Positions 25,152 through 34,546 of a DNA stretch of 64,000 nucleotides are shown here, in pieces. How positions within the stretch are numbered: the stretch's first letter is position 1; each line of letters starts with the position of its first letter. The stretch lies in the NCBI RefSeq assembly GCF_019209835.1, contig NZ_JAHUTS010000001.1, positions 429,234 through 493,233 of the forward strand, given 5' to 3'. This DNA comes from Enterovibrio paralichthyis (GTDB lineage: Bacteria > Pseudomonadota > Gammaproteobacteria > Enterobacterales > Vibrionaceae). The position numbers were made by a program, and so were the translations under genes. A model generated the notes under the pieces. That model made no database searches and was not told where the DNA came from. It was given only the letters and a program-made list of their open reading frames with translations.

Positions 25152-26429
25152 TTACCTAAACGCTAAATCACGCAAGAAGAGTGCAATTTGCGGGAAGAAA
25201 ATCAGCAGCACGGAGACAAACAGCAGGATAAAGACAAACGGTGGAGTGCCCCTCACCACATCCAGATAGGGCCGTTTAAATACGGCGATTGCGGTAAAGA
25301 TGTCACACCCAAACGGTGGCGTTGCAGAGCCCACTGCGGCTTGTAAGGTCACAATTGCTCCCACCAGCACCGGATCGACACCAGAAGATTTGATAAAAGG
25401 CGCAAAGATAGGCACCAGGATCAGCATCACCACAATGGGGTCAACAAACATACAGCCGATAAAGAATGCCACCGAGATAATCATCAACAGCTCAATCTGG
25501 CTGGCGTCCGCAATCCCGATCCCACCCAGGATTTCCTGTGGTATGCGGGCAAAGGAAATCACCCAGGAAAAGGCGCCGCCTGCGGCCACCAGAATAAACA
25601 CCACAGCGGTAATAAGGCCGGTGGAAAGCGCAATATCGCCCAATTCGCTCCATTTCACTTTCTTAAAAATCACCATTTCCAGCACAATGGCGTACAGCAC
25701 AGAAATCGAGGCTGCCTCAGTGGGGCTGAAAACCCCCGCGTAAATACCACCAATGGTGATCACCGGAAAACCGAAAGGTAACAGTGCTCTGGAGCAGGCT
25801 CGCCAGCGCTCTGCCCAACTGGCTGCATCAATGCTTTCTACTTCGTTGCGGCTCGCATAAAAATAACAGTACGCAGAGAAAAGCAGCAGGATGAGAATCG
25901 CAGGGCCAATTCCAGCAATAAAGAGTTCTGCCACCGATGTACCGGACACCACACCATAAACAATCATCCCGATGCTGGGCGGGATCAGCAGTGCCAAGTC
26001 AGAAGCATTGATGATAAGCGCAAGGACAAAGCTGTCCTTGTAGCCTTTTTGCAGCATTTTCGGCCGCATGATTGAGCCAACCGCCACCACAGTGGCTTGC
26101 GTGGAGCCCGATACCGCACCAAACATGGCACAACTGACCGACGAAGTGATCGCCAAACCGCCCTTTAGGTGGCCAACAAACGCCATAGCCACGTCCAGAA
26201 GCCGGGTTGCTGCGGCGCCACGGGTGACAATATCAGCAGCCAGAATAAACATGGGCACTGCGATCAATGCTGCCGGTTTAATCCCAGCTAACATCTGCTG
26301 GATAATAAAATCCGGCCCCATGCCGAAATAGACCAAAAAGCCCACCAACGAAGCCGCCAACAAAGGAACCAGCATAGGAAAACCCATTGCGAGCAGCACC
26401 ACCATGACAATAACCAATACTGTCGTCAT
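25152..26429 (-). CDS. uehC: TRAP transporter large permease (ectoine uptake)
   Basis: This 425-residue DctM-type protein is the ion-coupled channel subunit of a tripartite TRAP transporter. It has about 12-13 hydrophobic segments and the family phrases AVPMFILAADI, SGSTQATVVAVGSIMRP, INASDLALLIPPSIGMIVYG and ATPPFGCDIFTA. Assignment to ectoine (UehC/TeaC) rests on its place beside enuR and the doe genes. It overlaps the small-permease stop by four bases (ATGA), so the two are translationally coupled. The matching binding protein is on the other strand at 31.2 kb. Confidence 0.9.
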   Translation of the reverse strand: MTTVLVIVMVVLLAMGFPMLVPLLAASLVGFLVYFGMGPDFIIQQMLAGIKPAALIAVPMFILAADIVTRGAAATRLLDVAMAFVGHLKGGLAITSSVSCAMFGAVSGSTQATVVAVGSIMRPKMLQKGYKDSFVLALIINASDLALLIPPSIGMIVYGVVSGTSVAELFIAGIGPAILILLLFSAYCYFYASRNEVESIDAASWAERWRACSRALLPFGFPVITIGGIYAGVFSPTEAASISVLYAIVLEMVIFKKVKWSELGDIALSTGLITAVVFILVAAGGAFSWVISFARIPQEILGGIGIADASQIELLMIISVAFFIGCMFVDPIVVMLILVPIFAPFIKSSGVDPVLVGAIVTLQAAVGSATPPFGCDIFTAIAVFKRPYLDVVRGTPPFVFILLFVSVLLIFFPQIALFLRDLAFR

Positions 26430-26995
26430 TTCTTGTCCTCCTCAACCGATTCAAGTGCCTCAGAGGCAACGACATCCGGTACATCATGGTAAATGGCAGG
26501 CATTTCCCGTTTACCTTGGAACACCTGAACATATTCGATGGTGTGACGCAAAAACTGCACGGAGGTAAAGCCAAGACCAATGGGCACCACAATGTAGACA
26601 AGGTGCAGAGGCCAGCGCAGTGCAGGCGACAAACGCCCCATGGAGGAGACTTTCATTAGGTATTCAACGGCATACCAGGCCAACAGCGCCAAAAGGCAGG
26701 CAGTAACCAGATTGATCACTATCATGGCGAAGGCGCGGCTCTTACCACGAAGTGTGTCGACAAACGCAGACATGGAGATGTGACGCGACTGGCGGGCAGC
26801 ATAGCTGCTGCCGATGAAGGTCACTGCGATGATGAGAAAGTAATTGAGTTCTTCAGAAAAATAGAGACTCTGGCCAAACATGTATCGCCCAAATACATTG
26901 ATAATGGAGTTCAATGCAATGAGCAAAATCGCGGCGATGAGTATCCCCGCTTCGAGTCTGCGTATCCAGTCGTCGATCAGCTTGAAAAAGCGCAT
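26426..26995 (-). CDS. uehB: TRAP transporter small permease (ectoine uptake)
   Basis: This 189-residue DctQ-type protein has four predicted membrane helices and the LIIAVTFIGSSYAARQSRHI segment characteristic of the family; a charged tail follows the last helix. It partners the large permease. I place the start at the ATG at 26995, directly after GGGAGGGGGTC, a very strong ribosome site; the open frame extends to 27085 without one. It is 133 bases downstream of enuR on the same strand, so regulator and permeases may share a transcript. Confidence 0.88.
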   Translation of the reverse strand: MRFFKLIDDWIRRLEAGILIAAILLIALNSIINVFGRYMFGQSLYFSEELNYFLIIAVTFIGSSYAARQSRHISMSAFVDTLRGKSRAFAMIVINLVTACLLALLAWYAVEYLMKVSSMGRLSPALRWPLHLVYIVVPIGLGFTSVQFLRHTIEYVQVFQGKREMPAIYHDVPDVVASEALESVEEDKK

Positions 26996-27128
26996 GACCC
27001 CCTCCCTGTAGTGACTGGCTTTACCCCGGCAATTACAACCACCAAAAGTAAAATAGTTGTAAAAAACCGTATCCAGCCATGTCAATCAAGTCAATTGTCA
27101 TGAATGCGAATATTTTCTGATTTTCTCC

Positions 27129-28541
27129 TCACAGCAGAAAATGTGGAGGTGGCGGCTCGCTTTTTATCAGGTCAGCCACGATCTGTAGCCCCCGTTTAAT
27201 GCGGAAACGACTCGCTTCAGCCCCCAAACTGATGCGGATATGATTTTTCTGCCGCTCAGACTCCAAAGCAAACGGTTGATAGCCAGTCAATTGCACACCC
27301 GCCTGCCGTGCAGCTGCCAACAGGTTATCGGCTTGCCATTCACTGGGCAGCGTCATCCAAATGTGCTGTCCATAAGGATGTGCCGTGTAGGAAAGGTCAG
27401 AAAAGCTGCTGGCCGCCATCCGTTGGCGGGAAGAAAACTCCTGACGCTGGAAAGCAGTAATTCGCTCCACTGAGCCATTAGCAATCCAGCGGCTTGCGAC
27501 CTCGAAAGGCAGTGGCGTCGCCATCCAGCTCGTTGCCGCCAAACGCCCGACTGCATGTTGTTTAAGGTGTCTTGGCACCACAAGAAATCCCGTACGCAGT
27601 CCCGGTGCCACGGTTTTAGTTAAGCTCGTCACGTAGAAACTCTGCTCCGGCAGCAAGCTGGAAATGGGTGGCAAACGATTTGGCTCAAGTGCCCCGTAGA
27701 CATCGTCCTCAATCACCATCAGGTTGTGGCGGCGCGCAATCTCCGCTATCGCTTCGCGGCGCGCCAATCCCATGTGGGCACTGGTAGGGTTATTCATGCT
27801 GGGGGTACAGGCCAGCGCCTTGATCGTGCGGGTCTGACACGCCCTTTCCAGAGCGTCCGGTAAAATCCCCTGCTCGTCCATGTCAATGCCACACAATTTG
27901 AATTTAAAGATCTTCGAGCGTGCAATCAGGCCGTGGTCAACCAGGCTTTCACACGCCACTGTATCACCGGGGGAAATGGCGGTTCCTAGCGCCAACATCA
28001 ACCCATGGCAGGCGCCATTGGTCAGCAGAATACACTCAGCTTCCGCATGGAGTTTCTGGCTGGCAAGGTACATCTGCGCCGCTTCAATGTGATGACGCTG
28101 ACCTACAACCGGACGGGCTGACCCAAGAAGGTGGGCTGTATCTCCCTGCTGGGCAATGTCTATCAGGGTTTCATTGAACAACTGAGTAATTTGCTGAGTG
28201 TACACCGGGTGGGCAATGGACATATCAATCACGTCTGACACGCTTTGATCGGCCTTCACATCCTGCGTCAGCATAAACTCGCTTTCCTTACCCTGGGAAA
28301 AACTGCGGACAAATGTACCGCTTCCCACCCAAGCCTCCACTGCCCCCTGCTTTTCAGCATGAGCATAGGCATTGCTCACCGTTTGTACGCTGACATCCAA
28401 TTGATCTGCTAATTCGCGATGTGGGGGTAATTTCGTGCCAGGCATCAAAATCCCTTGAGAAATCTGCTCCGTTATCGCTTTTGAGATCGCCAAGTATTTC
28501 GGGAGTCCAGGGGCTAATTCGAGGTGTAATTTGATTGTCAT
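27129..28541 (-). CDS. enuR: MocR/GntR-family regulator EnuR of ectoine catabolism
   Basis: The 470-residue regulator joins a GntR-type winged helix (residues 12-80, with LPPHRELADQLDVSVQTVSNAY) to a fold-type I aminotransferase-like domain. Lys309 in VTSLTKTVAPG is the expected PLP-binding lysine. In Ruegeria and Sinorhizobium EnuR represses ectoine-use genes until acetyl-diaminobutyrate or diaminobutyrate reacts with its PLP; the same mechanism is inferred here. It is transcribed divergently from doeA across a 310-base gap with inverted repeats and leads into uehB and uehC. Confidence 0.88.
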   Translation of the reverse strand: MTIKLHLELAPGLPKYLAISKAITEQISQGILMPGTKLPPHRELADQLDVSVQTVSNAYAHAEKQGAVEAWVGSGTFVRSFSQGKESEFMLTQDVKADQSVSDVIDMSIAHPVYTQQITQLFNETLIDIAQQGDTAHLLGSARPVVGQRHHIEAAQMYLASQKLHAEAECILLTNGACHGLMLALGTAISPGDTVACESLVDHGLIARSKIFKFKLCGIDMDEQGILPDALERACQTRTIKALACTPSMNNPTSAHMGLARREAIAEIARRHNLMVIEDDVYGALEPNRLPPISSLLPEQSFYVTSLTKTVAPGLRTGFLVVPRHLKQHAVGRLAATSWMATPLPFEVASRWIANGSVERITAFQRQEFSSRQRMAASSFSDLSYTAHPYGQHIWMTLPSEWQADNLLAAARQAGVQLTGYQPFALESERQKNHIRISLGAEASRFRIKRGLQIVADLIKSEPPPPHFLL

Positions 28542-28594
28542 AGTTCAATATTTTTGTTGACCAATTTTTAACCTCTAGTGTAAGTGTAAAGTAA

Positions 28595-28709
28595 GTTCAA
28601 ATGTAAACACTTTCGCTACATTGACTCACATTGTTTTACATTGAACTGCTTTGTAATGTTAATAGCTTGAAAGTCAGTGGACTACACTCACCGCAATGAA
28701 CATTACAAA
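28595..28709. promoter_or_regulatory. Candidate EnuR operators between enuR and doeA
   Basis: Two nested inverted-repeat pairs occur. GTTCAAATGTAAAC (28595-28608) faces GTTTTACATTGAAC (28633-28646) with one shifted base, and a perfect 11-base pair TTTGTAATGTT (28650-28660)/AACATTACAAA (28699-28709) follows. All share a TGTAA/TTACA core. This 310-base gap separates two divergent genes of the ectoine regulon and contains no gene; a frame at 28677-28859 overlaps doeA and looks like noise. Confidence 0.5.
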
Positions 28710-28851
28710 AAAGCTGGGAGGCAAAACAGTCACCGCGATTTTTCTGGAAAAAATGTCTACCCCGAATTTTTTCCGATACCGATGACTGGCGATGACTCTG
28801 GTCGTGTCAACGTTCGTCCTGTTAGGGCGGTATTTTTAGGAGATATGGGGC

Positions 28852-30039
28852 ATGAGTGACGTTGTGCTTAACTTTACGCTTGAAGAGTTCGGCGTCCGGC
28901 TGGCGAAAGTTCGCGCGGCCATGGAAAAGAGGGAGTTGGATGTACTGATTGTTCACGATCCATCAAACATGGCCTGGCTGACCGGCTACGACGGTTGGTC
29001 ATTTTACGTGCCGCAATGTGTTGTGATTGGACACAGCGGAGAGCCAGTGTGGTTTGGCCGCAATCAGGATGCAAACGGTGCACGCCGCACCGTGTACATG
29101 AGCCACAAAAACGTAGTGGGTTACCCCGATCATTACGTGATGAATCCGCCGCTTCATCCCATGGAGTATCTGGCAAATGCAGTATTGCCGGAACACTTGT
29201 GGGATCGCGGACGCATCGGCGTAGAAAAAGACAATTACTACTTCAGCGCAACGGCTTACGAATCACTGCAGGAAAACCTTCCCAACGCATCGTTTGTTGA
29301 TGCCACTGGCTTGGTGAATTGGAGCCGAGCACAGAAATCCGATCAAGAGCTTTACTACATGCGCGCAGCAGCCCGCATCGTTGAAAACATGCACCGCGTT
29401 GCCTTTGAACTGATTGAACCAGGCCTTCCGAAGCATATTCTGGTGGCAGAAATCAATAAACACTCGGTGATTGGCCATGATGGTCATTTCGGTGACTACG
29501 CTGCCATTGTGCCGCTGTTGCCATCCGGTGTAGACGCTTCTGCCCCGCACCTGACCTGGAACGATCGTCCTTTCGTGAAAGGCGAAGGGACGTTTATTGA
29601 AATGGCCGGCGTTCACCGCCGTTATCACTGCCCCCTTTCGCGCACCATCTATCTTGGCGATCCTGCCGACCACTTCAAGCGTGCTAACGAAGCGCTCAAC
29701 GAAGGGTTGGAAGCTGGGTTGGCCGTAGCCAGGCCGGGCAATACCTGTGGCGACATTGCAGCCGCATTGAACGCCACCATGGAAAAATTCGGATTTGACC
29801 GCGGAGGTGCCCGTTGTGGTTACCCTATCGGGCTGAGTTACCCGCCGGATTGGGGCGAGCGCACCATGAGCCTGCGTGCTACTGATACCACTGTGCTCGA
29901 AGAAGGCATGACCTTCCACTTTATGCCCGGTCTTTGGATGGATGACTGGGGCATGGAGACAACGGAAAGCATTGTGATCACCAAATACGGGGCAGAAACC
30001 CTGTGTGACTTCCCACGGCAACTGTTTGTCAAACACTAA
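28852..30039 (+). CDS. doeA: Ectoine hydrolase DoeA (EutD)
   Basis: DoeA opens the ectoine ring hydrolytically, giving N-alpha-acetyl-diaminobutyrate (and some of the gamma isomer), in the cytoplasm. The 395-residue protein has the creatinase/M24 peptidase fold: an N-terminal creatinase-like domain with GYDGWSFYVPQ and a C-terminal pita-bread domain with EMAGVHRRYHCPLSRTIYLG and MTFHFMPGLWMD. AGGAG lies about ten bases before the ATG. It is the first gene of the plus-strand catabolic operon, 20 bases ahead of doeB. Confidence 0.95.
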   Translation: MSDVVLNFTLEEFGVRLAKVRAAMEKRELDVLIVHDPSNMAWLTGYDGWSFYVPQCVVIGHSGEPVWFGRNQDANGARRTVYMSHKNVVGYPDHYVMNPPLHPMEYLANAVLPEHLWDRGRIGVEKDNYYFSATAYESLQENLPNASFVDATGLVNWSRAQKSDQELYYMRAAARIVENMHRVAFELIEPGLPKHILVAEINKHSVIGHDGHFGDYAAIVPLLPSGVDASAPHLTWNDRPFVKGEGTFIEMAGVHRRYHCPLSRTIYLGDPADHFKRANEALNEGLEAGLAVARPGNTCGDIAAALNATMEKFGFDRGGARCGYPIGLSYPPDWGERTMSLRATDTTVLEEGMTFHFMPGLWMDDWGMETTESIVITKYGAETLCDFPRQLFVKH

Positions 30040-30059
30040 GAGAAAGGTAACTGCGCACC

Positions 30060-31067
30060 ATGGAAAGATTACCGCCAAGCTCAGTCTCAGCGACAGTCGA
30101 TTTCGATGCAGATGGCACCCAACATGGCTTTCTGAAACTGCCGTATTCCCACGACGGTTCAGCGTGGGGGGCAATCATGACGCCGATCACTGTGATCAAA
30201 AACGGTGAAGGCCAGACGGCCTTGCTGACCGGCGGTAACCATGGTGATGAGTACGAAGGCATCACTTCCCTGCTCAAATTATGTAGCACACTTAAACAGG
30301 AAAACATTCAGGGCCGGGTCATCATTATCCCCATGATGAACCACCCTGCCGTTGTCGCGGGGAGCCGGGTCTCGCCGATTGATAATGGCAACATGAACCG
30401 CTCCTTTCCCGGCCATCCTTACGGCACCATGACCGAAAGAATGGCGGACTACTACAACCGTGTATTGATCCCGCTTTGTGATGTGGCACTCGATATCCAT
30501 TCAGGGGGAAAAACCCTCGATATCCTTCCGTTTGCTGCTGCGCACCGTCTGGACAACAAAGCCCAGGAAATGCGTTGTATTGAAGGTGCCCGCCTGTTTG
30601 GTGCACCCTACTGTTTTTACCTGGAAGAGATGGATGCTACCCAACTCTATGACACTGCCGTTGAGCGTCAGGGAAAAGTCTTCGTCACGACCGAACTGCA
30701 CGGTGGCGGTACCAGTTCACCCGCAACCATCAAAATGGCCGACACCGGCATTCACAATTTTCTGGTGTACAGCGGCATATTGAAAAAGAACTACATCGAG
30801 CCGGACTCAGATCCGGTAGAGCTTGAGATCCCCAACGCCAGTTGTTACCTGCAAAGTGAGCACAGCGGCATCTTGGAACTGTGCATTGCGCTCGGTGATG
30901 AGGTGCAAAAGGGAGATCTCATCGCCCGTATTTACTCAACAGAAAGAACAGGACAGGCACCAGCCGAATATTTTGCTGACACCGGCGGCATACTTGCTGC
31001 GCGACGGCATTTGGCAAAGGTAGAGCTGGGCGATACCTTCGCGGTGCTCGCCAGACCTGTCACCTGA
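30060..31067 (+). CDS. doeB: N-alpha-acetyl-L-2,4-diaminobutyrate deacetylase DoeB (EutE)
   Basis: DoeB removes acetate from N-alpha-acetyl-diaminobutyrate, the DoeA product, releasing diaminobutyrate. The 335-residue protein is a zinc enzyme of the succinylglutamate desuccinylase/aspartoacylase family. Visible metal and catalytic residues are His61 and Glu64 in GGNHGDEYEG, His147 in LDIHSGG, and the proton-transfer Glu212 in TTELHGGG. A beta-rich C-terminal domain follows from about residue 250. It lies between doeA and the transporter binding-protein gene. Confidence 0.94.
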   Translation: MERLPPSSVSATVDFDADGTQHGFLKLPYSHDGSAWGAIMTPITVIKNGEGQTALLTGGNHGDEYEGITSLLKLCSTLKQENIQGRVIIIPMMNHPAVVAGSRVSPIDNGNMNRSFPGHPYGTMTERMADYYNRVLIPLCDVALDIHSGGKTLDILPFAAAHRLDNKAQEMRCIEGARLFGAPYCFYLEEMDATQLYDTAVERQGKVFVTTELHGGGTSSPATIKMADTGIHNFLVYSGILKKNYIEPDSDPVELEIPNASCYLQSEHSGILELCIALGDEVQKGDLIARIYSTERTGQAPAEYFADTGGILAARRHLAKVELGDTFAVLARPVT

Positions 31068-31202
31068 TCGAAAGAACCTTGCGCTAAAACGACTGTGAAT
31101 GTAGCGGACGACGGATCCGCACCCTTTGCACGCTCGCAGATTTATCACGAGCCAGATGGACGTCTGGTTTGCCACTCATCCCTGACCAAAACAGGTGACG
31201 AC

Positions 31203-32225
31203 ATGAAATGGAAAATCAATCGCTGGAAATCACTCTCTGCCACAGCAGCATTGGCGGCAATCCTCTTCTCTGCGGGAAGCATCGCAGATACCTGGAAGTT
31301 TGCCCTCGAAGAGATCCAAGGCTCAGTGCAGGATGCTTACGCGCAACAGTTCAAAAAACTGATTGAAGAAAAAACAAATGGTGATGTCACGGTAGAGGTC
31401 TACCCTTACGGCACACTGGGTCAATCGGAAGATCTGACCGAACTGACAGCTAACGGCGTACTGCAATTCGCCAACGCCTCACCGGGTATTTTTGGTTCTT
31501 TTGTCCCTGAAATGCAGGTGTTCTCTATCCCTTACCTGCTTAACCAGGATAACGAGGTCAACAAAAAAGTCCTCAGCAGCAGCCCAACCATTTATGGCAC
31601 TCTGGGTGGCAAACTGACAGACAAGAACCTCAAACTGCTGACCATGTACCCGGAAGGCGAAATGGTCTGGACAACCAACAAGGAAATCCGCTCACCGGGT
31701 GATTTTGAAAACTTCAAAATGCGCGTAATGGCCTCACCGATGTTGGTTGAAGCCTACAAGTCCTTTGGTGCTGATCCTACGCCACTCCCTTACTCAGAGG
31801 TTTATGGCGCGCTACAACTGAAAATGGTGGATGGTCAGGTCAACCCTATCTTCGCGATCGAAGAAATGAAGTTCTATGAAGTGTCCGACTTCCTGATCTG
31901 GGCAGGCCAGCAACAGTTTACCACCACGGTGATCACCAACAACGACTGGTACAACAGCCTGCCTGCCGACAAGAAAAAAGCACTGGATGATACCCTGGCA
32001 GAGATGACGGACTACATCTTCGCTACCCAGGATGAGTTCAACGCTGCACGATTGGAAAAAATCAAAGCGGCCAAGCCAGACATCAAACTGGTTGAACTGA
32101 CAGCGGATGAGCGCGAAGCATTCAAGAAAGCCTCCATGAACATCCGCGAGCAATACATTGAAATGACAGGTGACAGCGGTAAAGAGGTACTGGACTCACT
32201 CACCGAAGAGTTTTCCGGTAATTAA
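31203..32225 (+). CDS. uehA: TRAP transporter ectoine-binding protein (UehA/TeaA type)
   Basis: This 340-residue periplasmic DctP-type protein captures ectoine or hydroxyectoine for the UehBC permease. The signal peptide runs to about ASIADTW (SATAALAAILFSAGS core). Segments such as TMYPEGEMVWT, PLPYSEVYGALQ and DGQVNPIFAIEEM correspond closely to what I recall of Halomonas TeaA. I start at the ATG at 31203, preceded by AGGTG. The unusual point is location: it sits on the plus strand inside the doe operon while its permease genes are on the minus strand beyond enuR. Confidence 0.92.
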   Translation: MKWKINRWKSLSATAALAAILFSAGSIADTWKFALEEIQGSVQDAYAQQFKKLIEEKTNGDVTVEVYPYGTLGQSEDLTELTANGVLQFANASPGIFGSFVPEMQVFSIPYLLNQDNEVNKKVLSSSPTIYGTLGGKLTDKNLKLLTMYPEGEMVWTTNKEIRSPGDFENFKMRVMASPMLVEAYKSFGADPTPLPYSEVYGALQLKMVDGQVNPIFAIEEMKFYEVSDFLIWAGQQQFTTTVITNNDWYNSLPADKKKALDDTLAEMTDYIFATQDEFNAARLEKIKAAKPDIKLVELTADEREAFKKASMNIREQYIEMTGDSGKEVLDSLTEEFSGN

Positions 32226-32301
32226 GCCACTGAATTTTCAATAAGCGGCAGACTATGCCACGCTTATAGAAAGCATCTGAAGCAACACCCTGCTACCTAC
32301 T

Positions 32302-32330
32302 CCCTCCCGTCAAGCGGGAGGGACATCTTG
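32302..32330 (+). terminator. Hairpin between uehA and doeX
   Basis: Perfect stem ccctcccg/cgggaggg with a five-base loop, followed by acatcttgttt. The weak T run suggests partial termination or an mRNA-stabilising structure after the highly needed binding-protein message. Confidence 0.55.
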
Positions 32331-32351
32331 TTTAAGACCCACGGAGAAACC

Positions 32352-32831
32352 ATGCGACTTGACCGATACGATACCAAAATCCTGCAAATTCTCTCCACAC
32401 AGGGGCGTATCACCAAGTCTCACCTTGCAGAAGCGATCAACCTGTCCATCAGTCCTTGTTGGGAGCGCGTAAAACGCCTCGAAGAGGCCGGGATCATTGA
32501 AGGCTATGGCGCGAAGATCAACCCCAGCATCCTTTCAAAGAAAACGCCTGTACTGGTCGAAGTGACGCTAGGTAAGCATGATGCCGCCAGCTTCAAACGG
32601 TTCGAACAGGCGATGCAGGAGTGCCCGGAAGTGGCTGACTGCTTTGCCACCGGTGGTGGCGTTGACTACATCCTTCGCGTCATGGCGCAGGATATCGACC
32701 AATACCAGCGCTTGATAGATAGCTGGCTGATGTCAGATCTGGAAATTGAACGCTATTACACCTACATCGTCACCAAAACCATAAAACACCAGCGTGACGC
32801 ACTGGAAATCGACGAAAACCTTATCCGTTAG
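32352..32831 (+). CDS. doeX: Lrp/AsnC-family regulator DoeX
   Basis: This 159-residue Lrp/AsnC protein has an N-terminal helix-turn-helix (about 5-45, with ILSTQGRITKSHLAEAINLSISPCWERVKRLEEAGII) written here only in outline, and a C-terminal RAM effector domain ending YYTYIVTK. In Halomonas elongata DoeX binds near doeA and is encoded in the same cluster. It should respond to a pathway amine or amino acid. The ATG at 32352 has GGAG six bases upstream. Confidence 0.88.
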   Translation: MRLDRYDTKILQILSTQGRITKSHLAEAINLSISPCWERVKRLEEAGIIEGYGAKINPSILSKKTPVLVEVTLGKHDAASFKRFEQAMQECPEVADCFATGGGVDYILRVMAQDIDQYQRLIDSWLMSDLEIERYYTYIVTKTIKHQRDALEIDENLIR

Positions 32832-33009
32832 CCTCTCTAACACACTGAATAAAATCTGATATTTCCAGAAACAGAAAAAACACCAACTTCCACCACCCCG
32901 GTATAAAAAAAACACCAAGTGCGAAGCGGGCTAACAGAAAACTCATGTCAAAAAAAAGACTTACCTTGTAGTTGAGGACAACGATTCAACCAATAAGGGA
33001 GGTCATGTT

Positions 33010-34524
33010 ATGGCCGCGCTGAATTTACCCCATGAAGGAAAAGCAAACGACGTTGTATTGGTGCATCTGGAAGATGCTCGTCTGCTGCGTCAGCTTGCTT
33101 ACATCAATGGCAAATGGGTAGCAGGCAATCAAGATATTGCTGTTACCAACCCCGCCGATGACCAAGTGATTGGCTATGTCACTGCGCTGAAGAAATCTCA
33201 GGTAGACAACGCTATCAACGCTGCCGAAGCCGCTTTTGGCAAATGGCGTGCTTTCTCCGCAGAAAAACGCGCGGAGCTATTAATGGCGTGGCACGACCTG
33301 CTACTGGAAAACCGTGAAGATCTAGCCCGTTTAATGGTGCTGGAGCAAGGTAAAACCCTGAACGAAGCCCGCGGCGAAATCGACTACGGCGCATCGTTCG
33401 TCAAATGGTTTGCCGAAGAAGGCCGCCGCGCTTATGGCGAAACCATGCCAAGCCATATTGCTAACGCGCAACTGGCGACCATTCGAGAGCCCATCGGGGT
33501 TGCAGCACTGATCACGCCATGGAATTTCCCCAATGCGATGATCACCCGCAAGGCCGCAGCGGCACTTGCTATCGGTTGTACCGTGGTGGTGAAACCCGCT
33601 AGTGAAACCCCTTTTTCAGCATTGGCACTGGCAGAACTGGCAGAACGCGCAGGCATTCCCGCAGGTGTGTTTAACGTGATCACCGGTGATGCCGCCATGA
33701 TCTCCGCTACCCTGTGTGCGTCAGACAAAGTGCGGGCACTCTCTTTTACTGGCTCAACCCGGGTCGGGAAACTGCTGCTGCAACAAAGCGCGGACACAGT
33801 GAAGAAATGCTCCATGGAGCTTGGAGGTAATGCACCGTTTATCGTGCTGCCGGACATGGACATTCAGGAAGCCGCAAAGGCGGCTATCGATGCCAAATTC
33901 CAGACTTCCGGACAGGACTGTCTTGCCGCTAACCGCATTTTTGTGCCTCGGGAACACTATGAAGAGTTCGTGGAAGCCTTTGCGACCGGTATGCAAAAAC
34001 TTAACGTCGGTAATGGCATGTTAAACGGCGTGGATATCGGCCCACTGATAAACCATCAGGCGGTCGAAAAGGCGCAGATGCTGGTGGATGACGCCCTGGA
34101 AAAAGGCGCAACTTTGGTAGTGGGCAACCAGAAAAAATTGCCGGGTGAAAACTTCTTCAATCCGGTGCTGCTGACCAATGTTACGCCTGACATGGCGGTC
34201 TACCGCGAAGAAAACTTCTGCCCGGTGGCCGGAGTGATTGCCTACGACTCACTGGATGACGTGATCATCGCCGCCAACGACACCGAATACGGTCTTGCGG
34301 CTTACATCTACGGCCACGACATCCGCCATATCTGGAAACTGATGCGCGGACTGGATTTCGGCATGGTCAGCGTCAACAGCGTAAAAATGACCGGCCACCC
34401 CATCCCGTTTGGCGGCATGAAACAATCCGGACTTGGACGCGAAGGCAGCCGTCATGGGTTCGATGAATACAGCGAAATCAAATACTACTGTCTCGGCGGC
34501 TTAGATACAGCCAGCGGATGCTAA
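33010..34524 (+). CDS. doeC: Aldehyde dehydrogenase DoeC (aspartate-semialdehyde oxidation)
   Basis: DoeC is proposed to oxidise L-aspartate beta-semialdehyde, made by DoeD, to aspartate with NAD(P)+. The 504-residue protein is a class 3 aldehyde dehydrogenase similar to succinate-semialdehyde dehydrogenase (GabD). Glu270 in MELGGNAP and Cys304 in TSGQDCLAANR are the catalytic base and nucleophile; ITPWNFPNAM and FTGST mark the cofactor site. GGAGG precedes the start. Sequence alone would also allow succinate semialdehyde as substrate; context favours the DoeC role. Confidence 0.9.
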   Translation: MAALNLPHEGKANDVVLVHLEDARLLRQLAYINGKWVAGNQDIAVTNPADDQVIGYVTALKKSQVDNAINAAEAAFGKWRAFSAEKRAELLMAWHDLLLENREDLARLMVLEQGKTLNEARGEIDYGASFVKWFAEEGRRAYGETMPSHIANAQLATIREPIGVAALITPWNFPNAMITRKAAAALAIGCTVVVKPASETPFSALALAELAERAGIPAGVFNVITGDAAMISATLCASDKVRALSFTGSTRVGKLLLQQSADTVKKCSMELGGNAPFIVLPDMDIQEAAKAAIDAKFQTSGQDCLAANRIFVPREHYEEFVEAFATGMQKLNVGNGMLNGVDIGPLINHQAVEKAQMLVDDALEKGATLVVGNQKKLPGENFFNPVLLTNVTPDMAVYREENFCPVAGVIAYDSLDDVIIAANDTEYGLAAYIYGHDIRHIWKLMRGLDFGMVSVNSVKMTGHPIPFGGMKQSGLGREGSRHGFDEYSEIKYYCLGGLDTASGC

Positions 34525-34546
34525 ACAGAACGAAAAGGAGTTTATT

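Noticed and set aside
28677..28859. 60-codon plus-strand frame before doeA
   Set aside because: Overlaps the doeA start and the candidate operators, has no ribosome site and no recognisable sequence.
29263..30174. Long antisense frame (303 codons) opposite doeA
   Set aside because: It mirrors a well-supported gene; no ribosome site or family. Similar antisense frames opposite doeD, eutB and the persulfide dioxygenase gene were rejected for the same reason.
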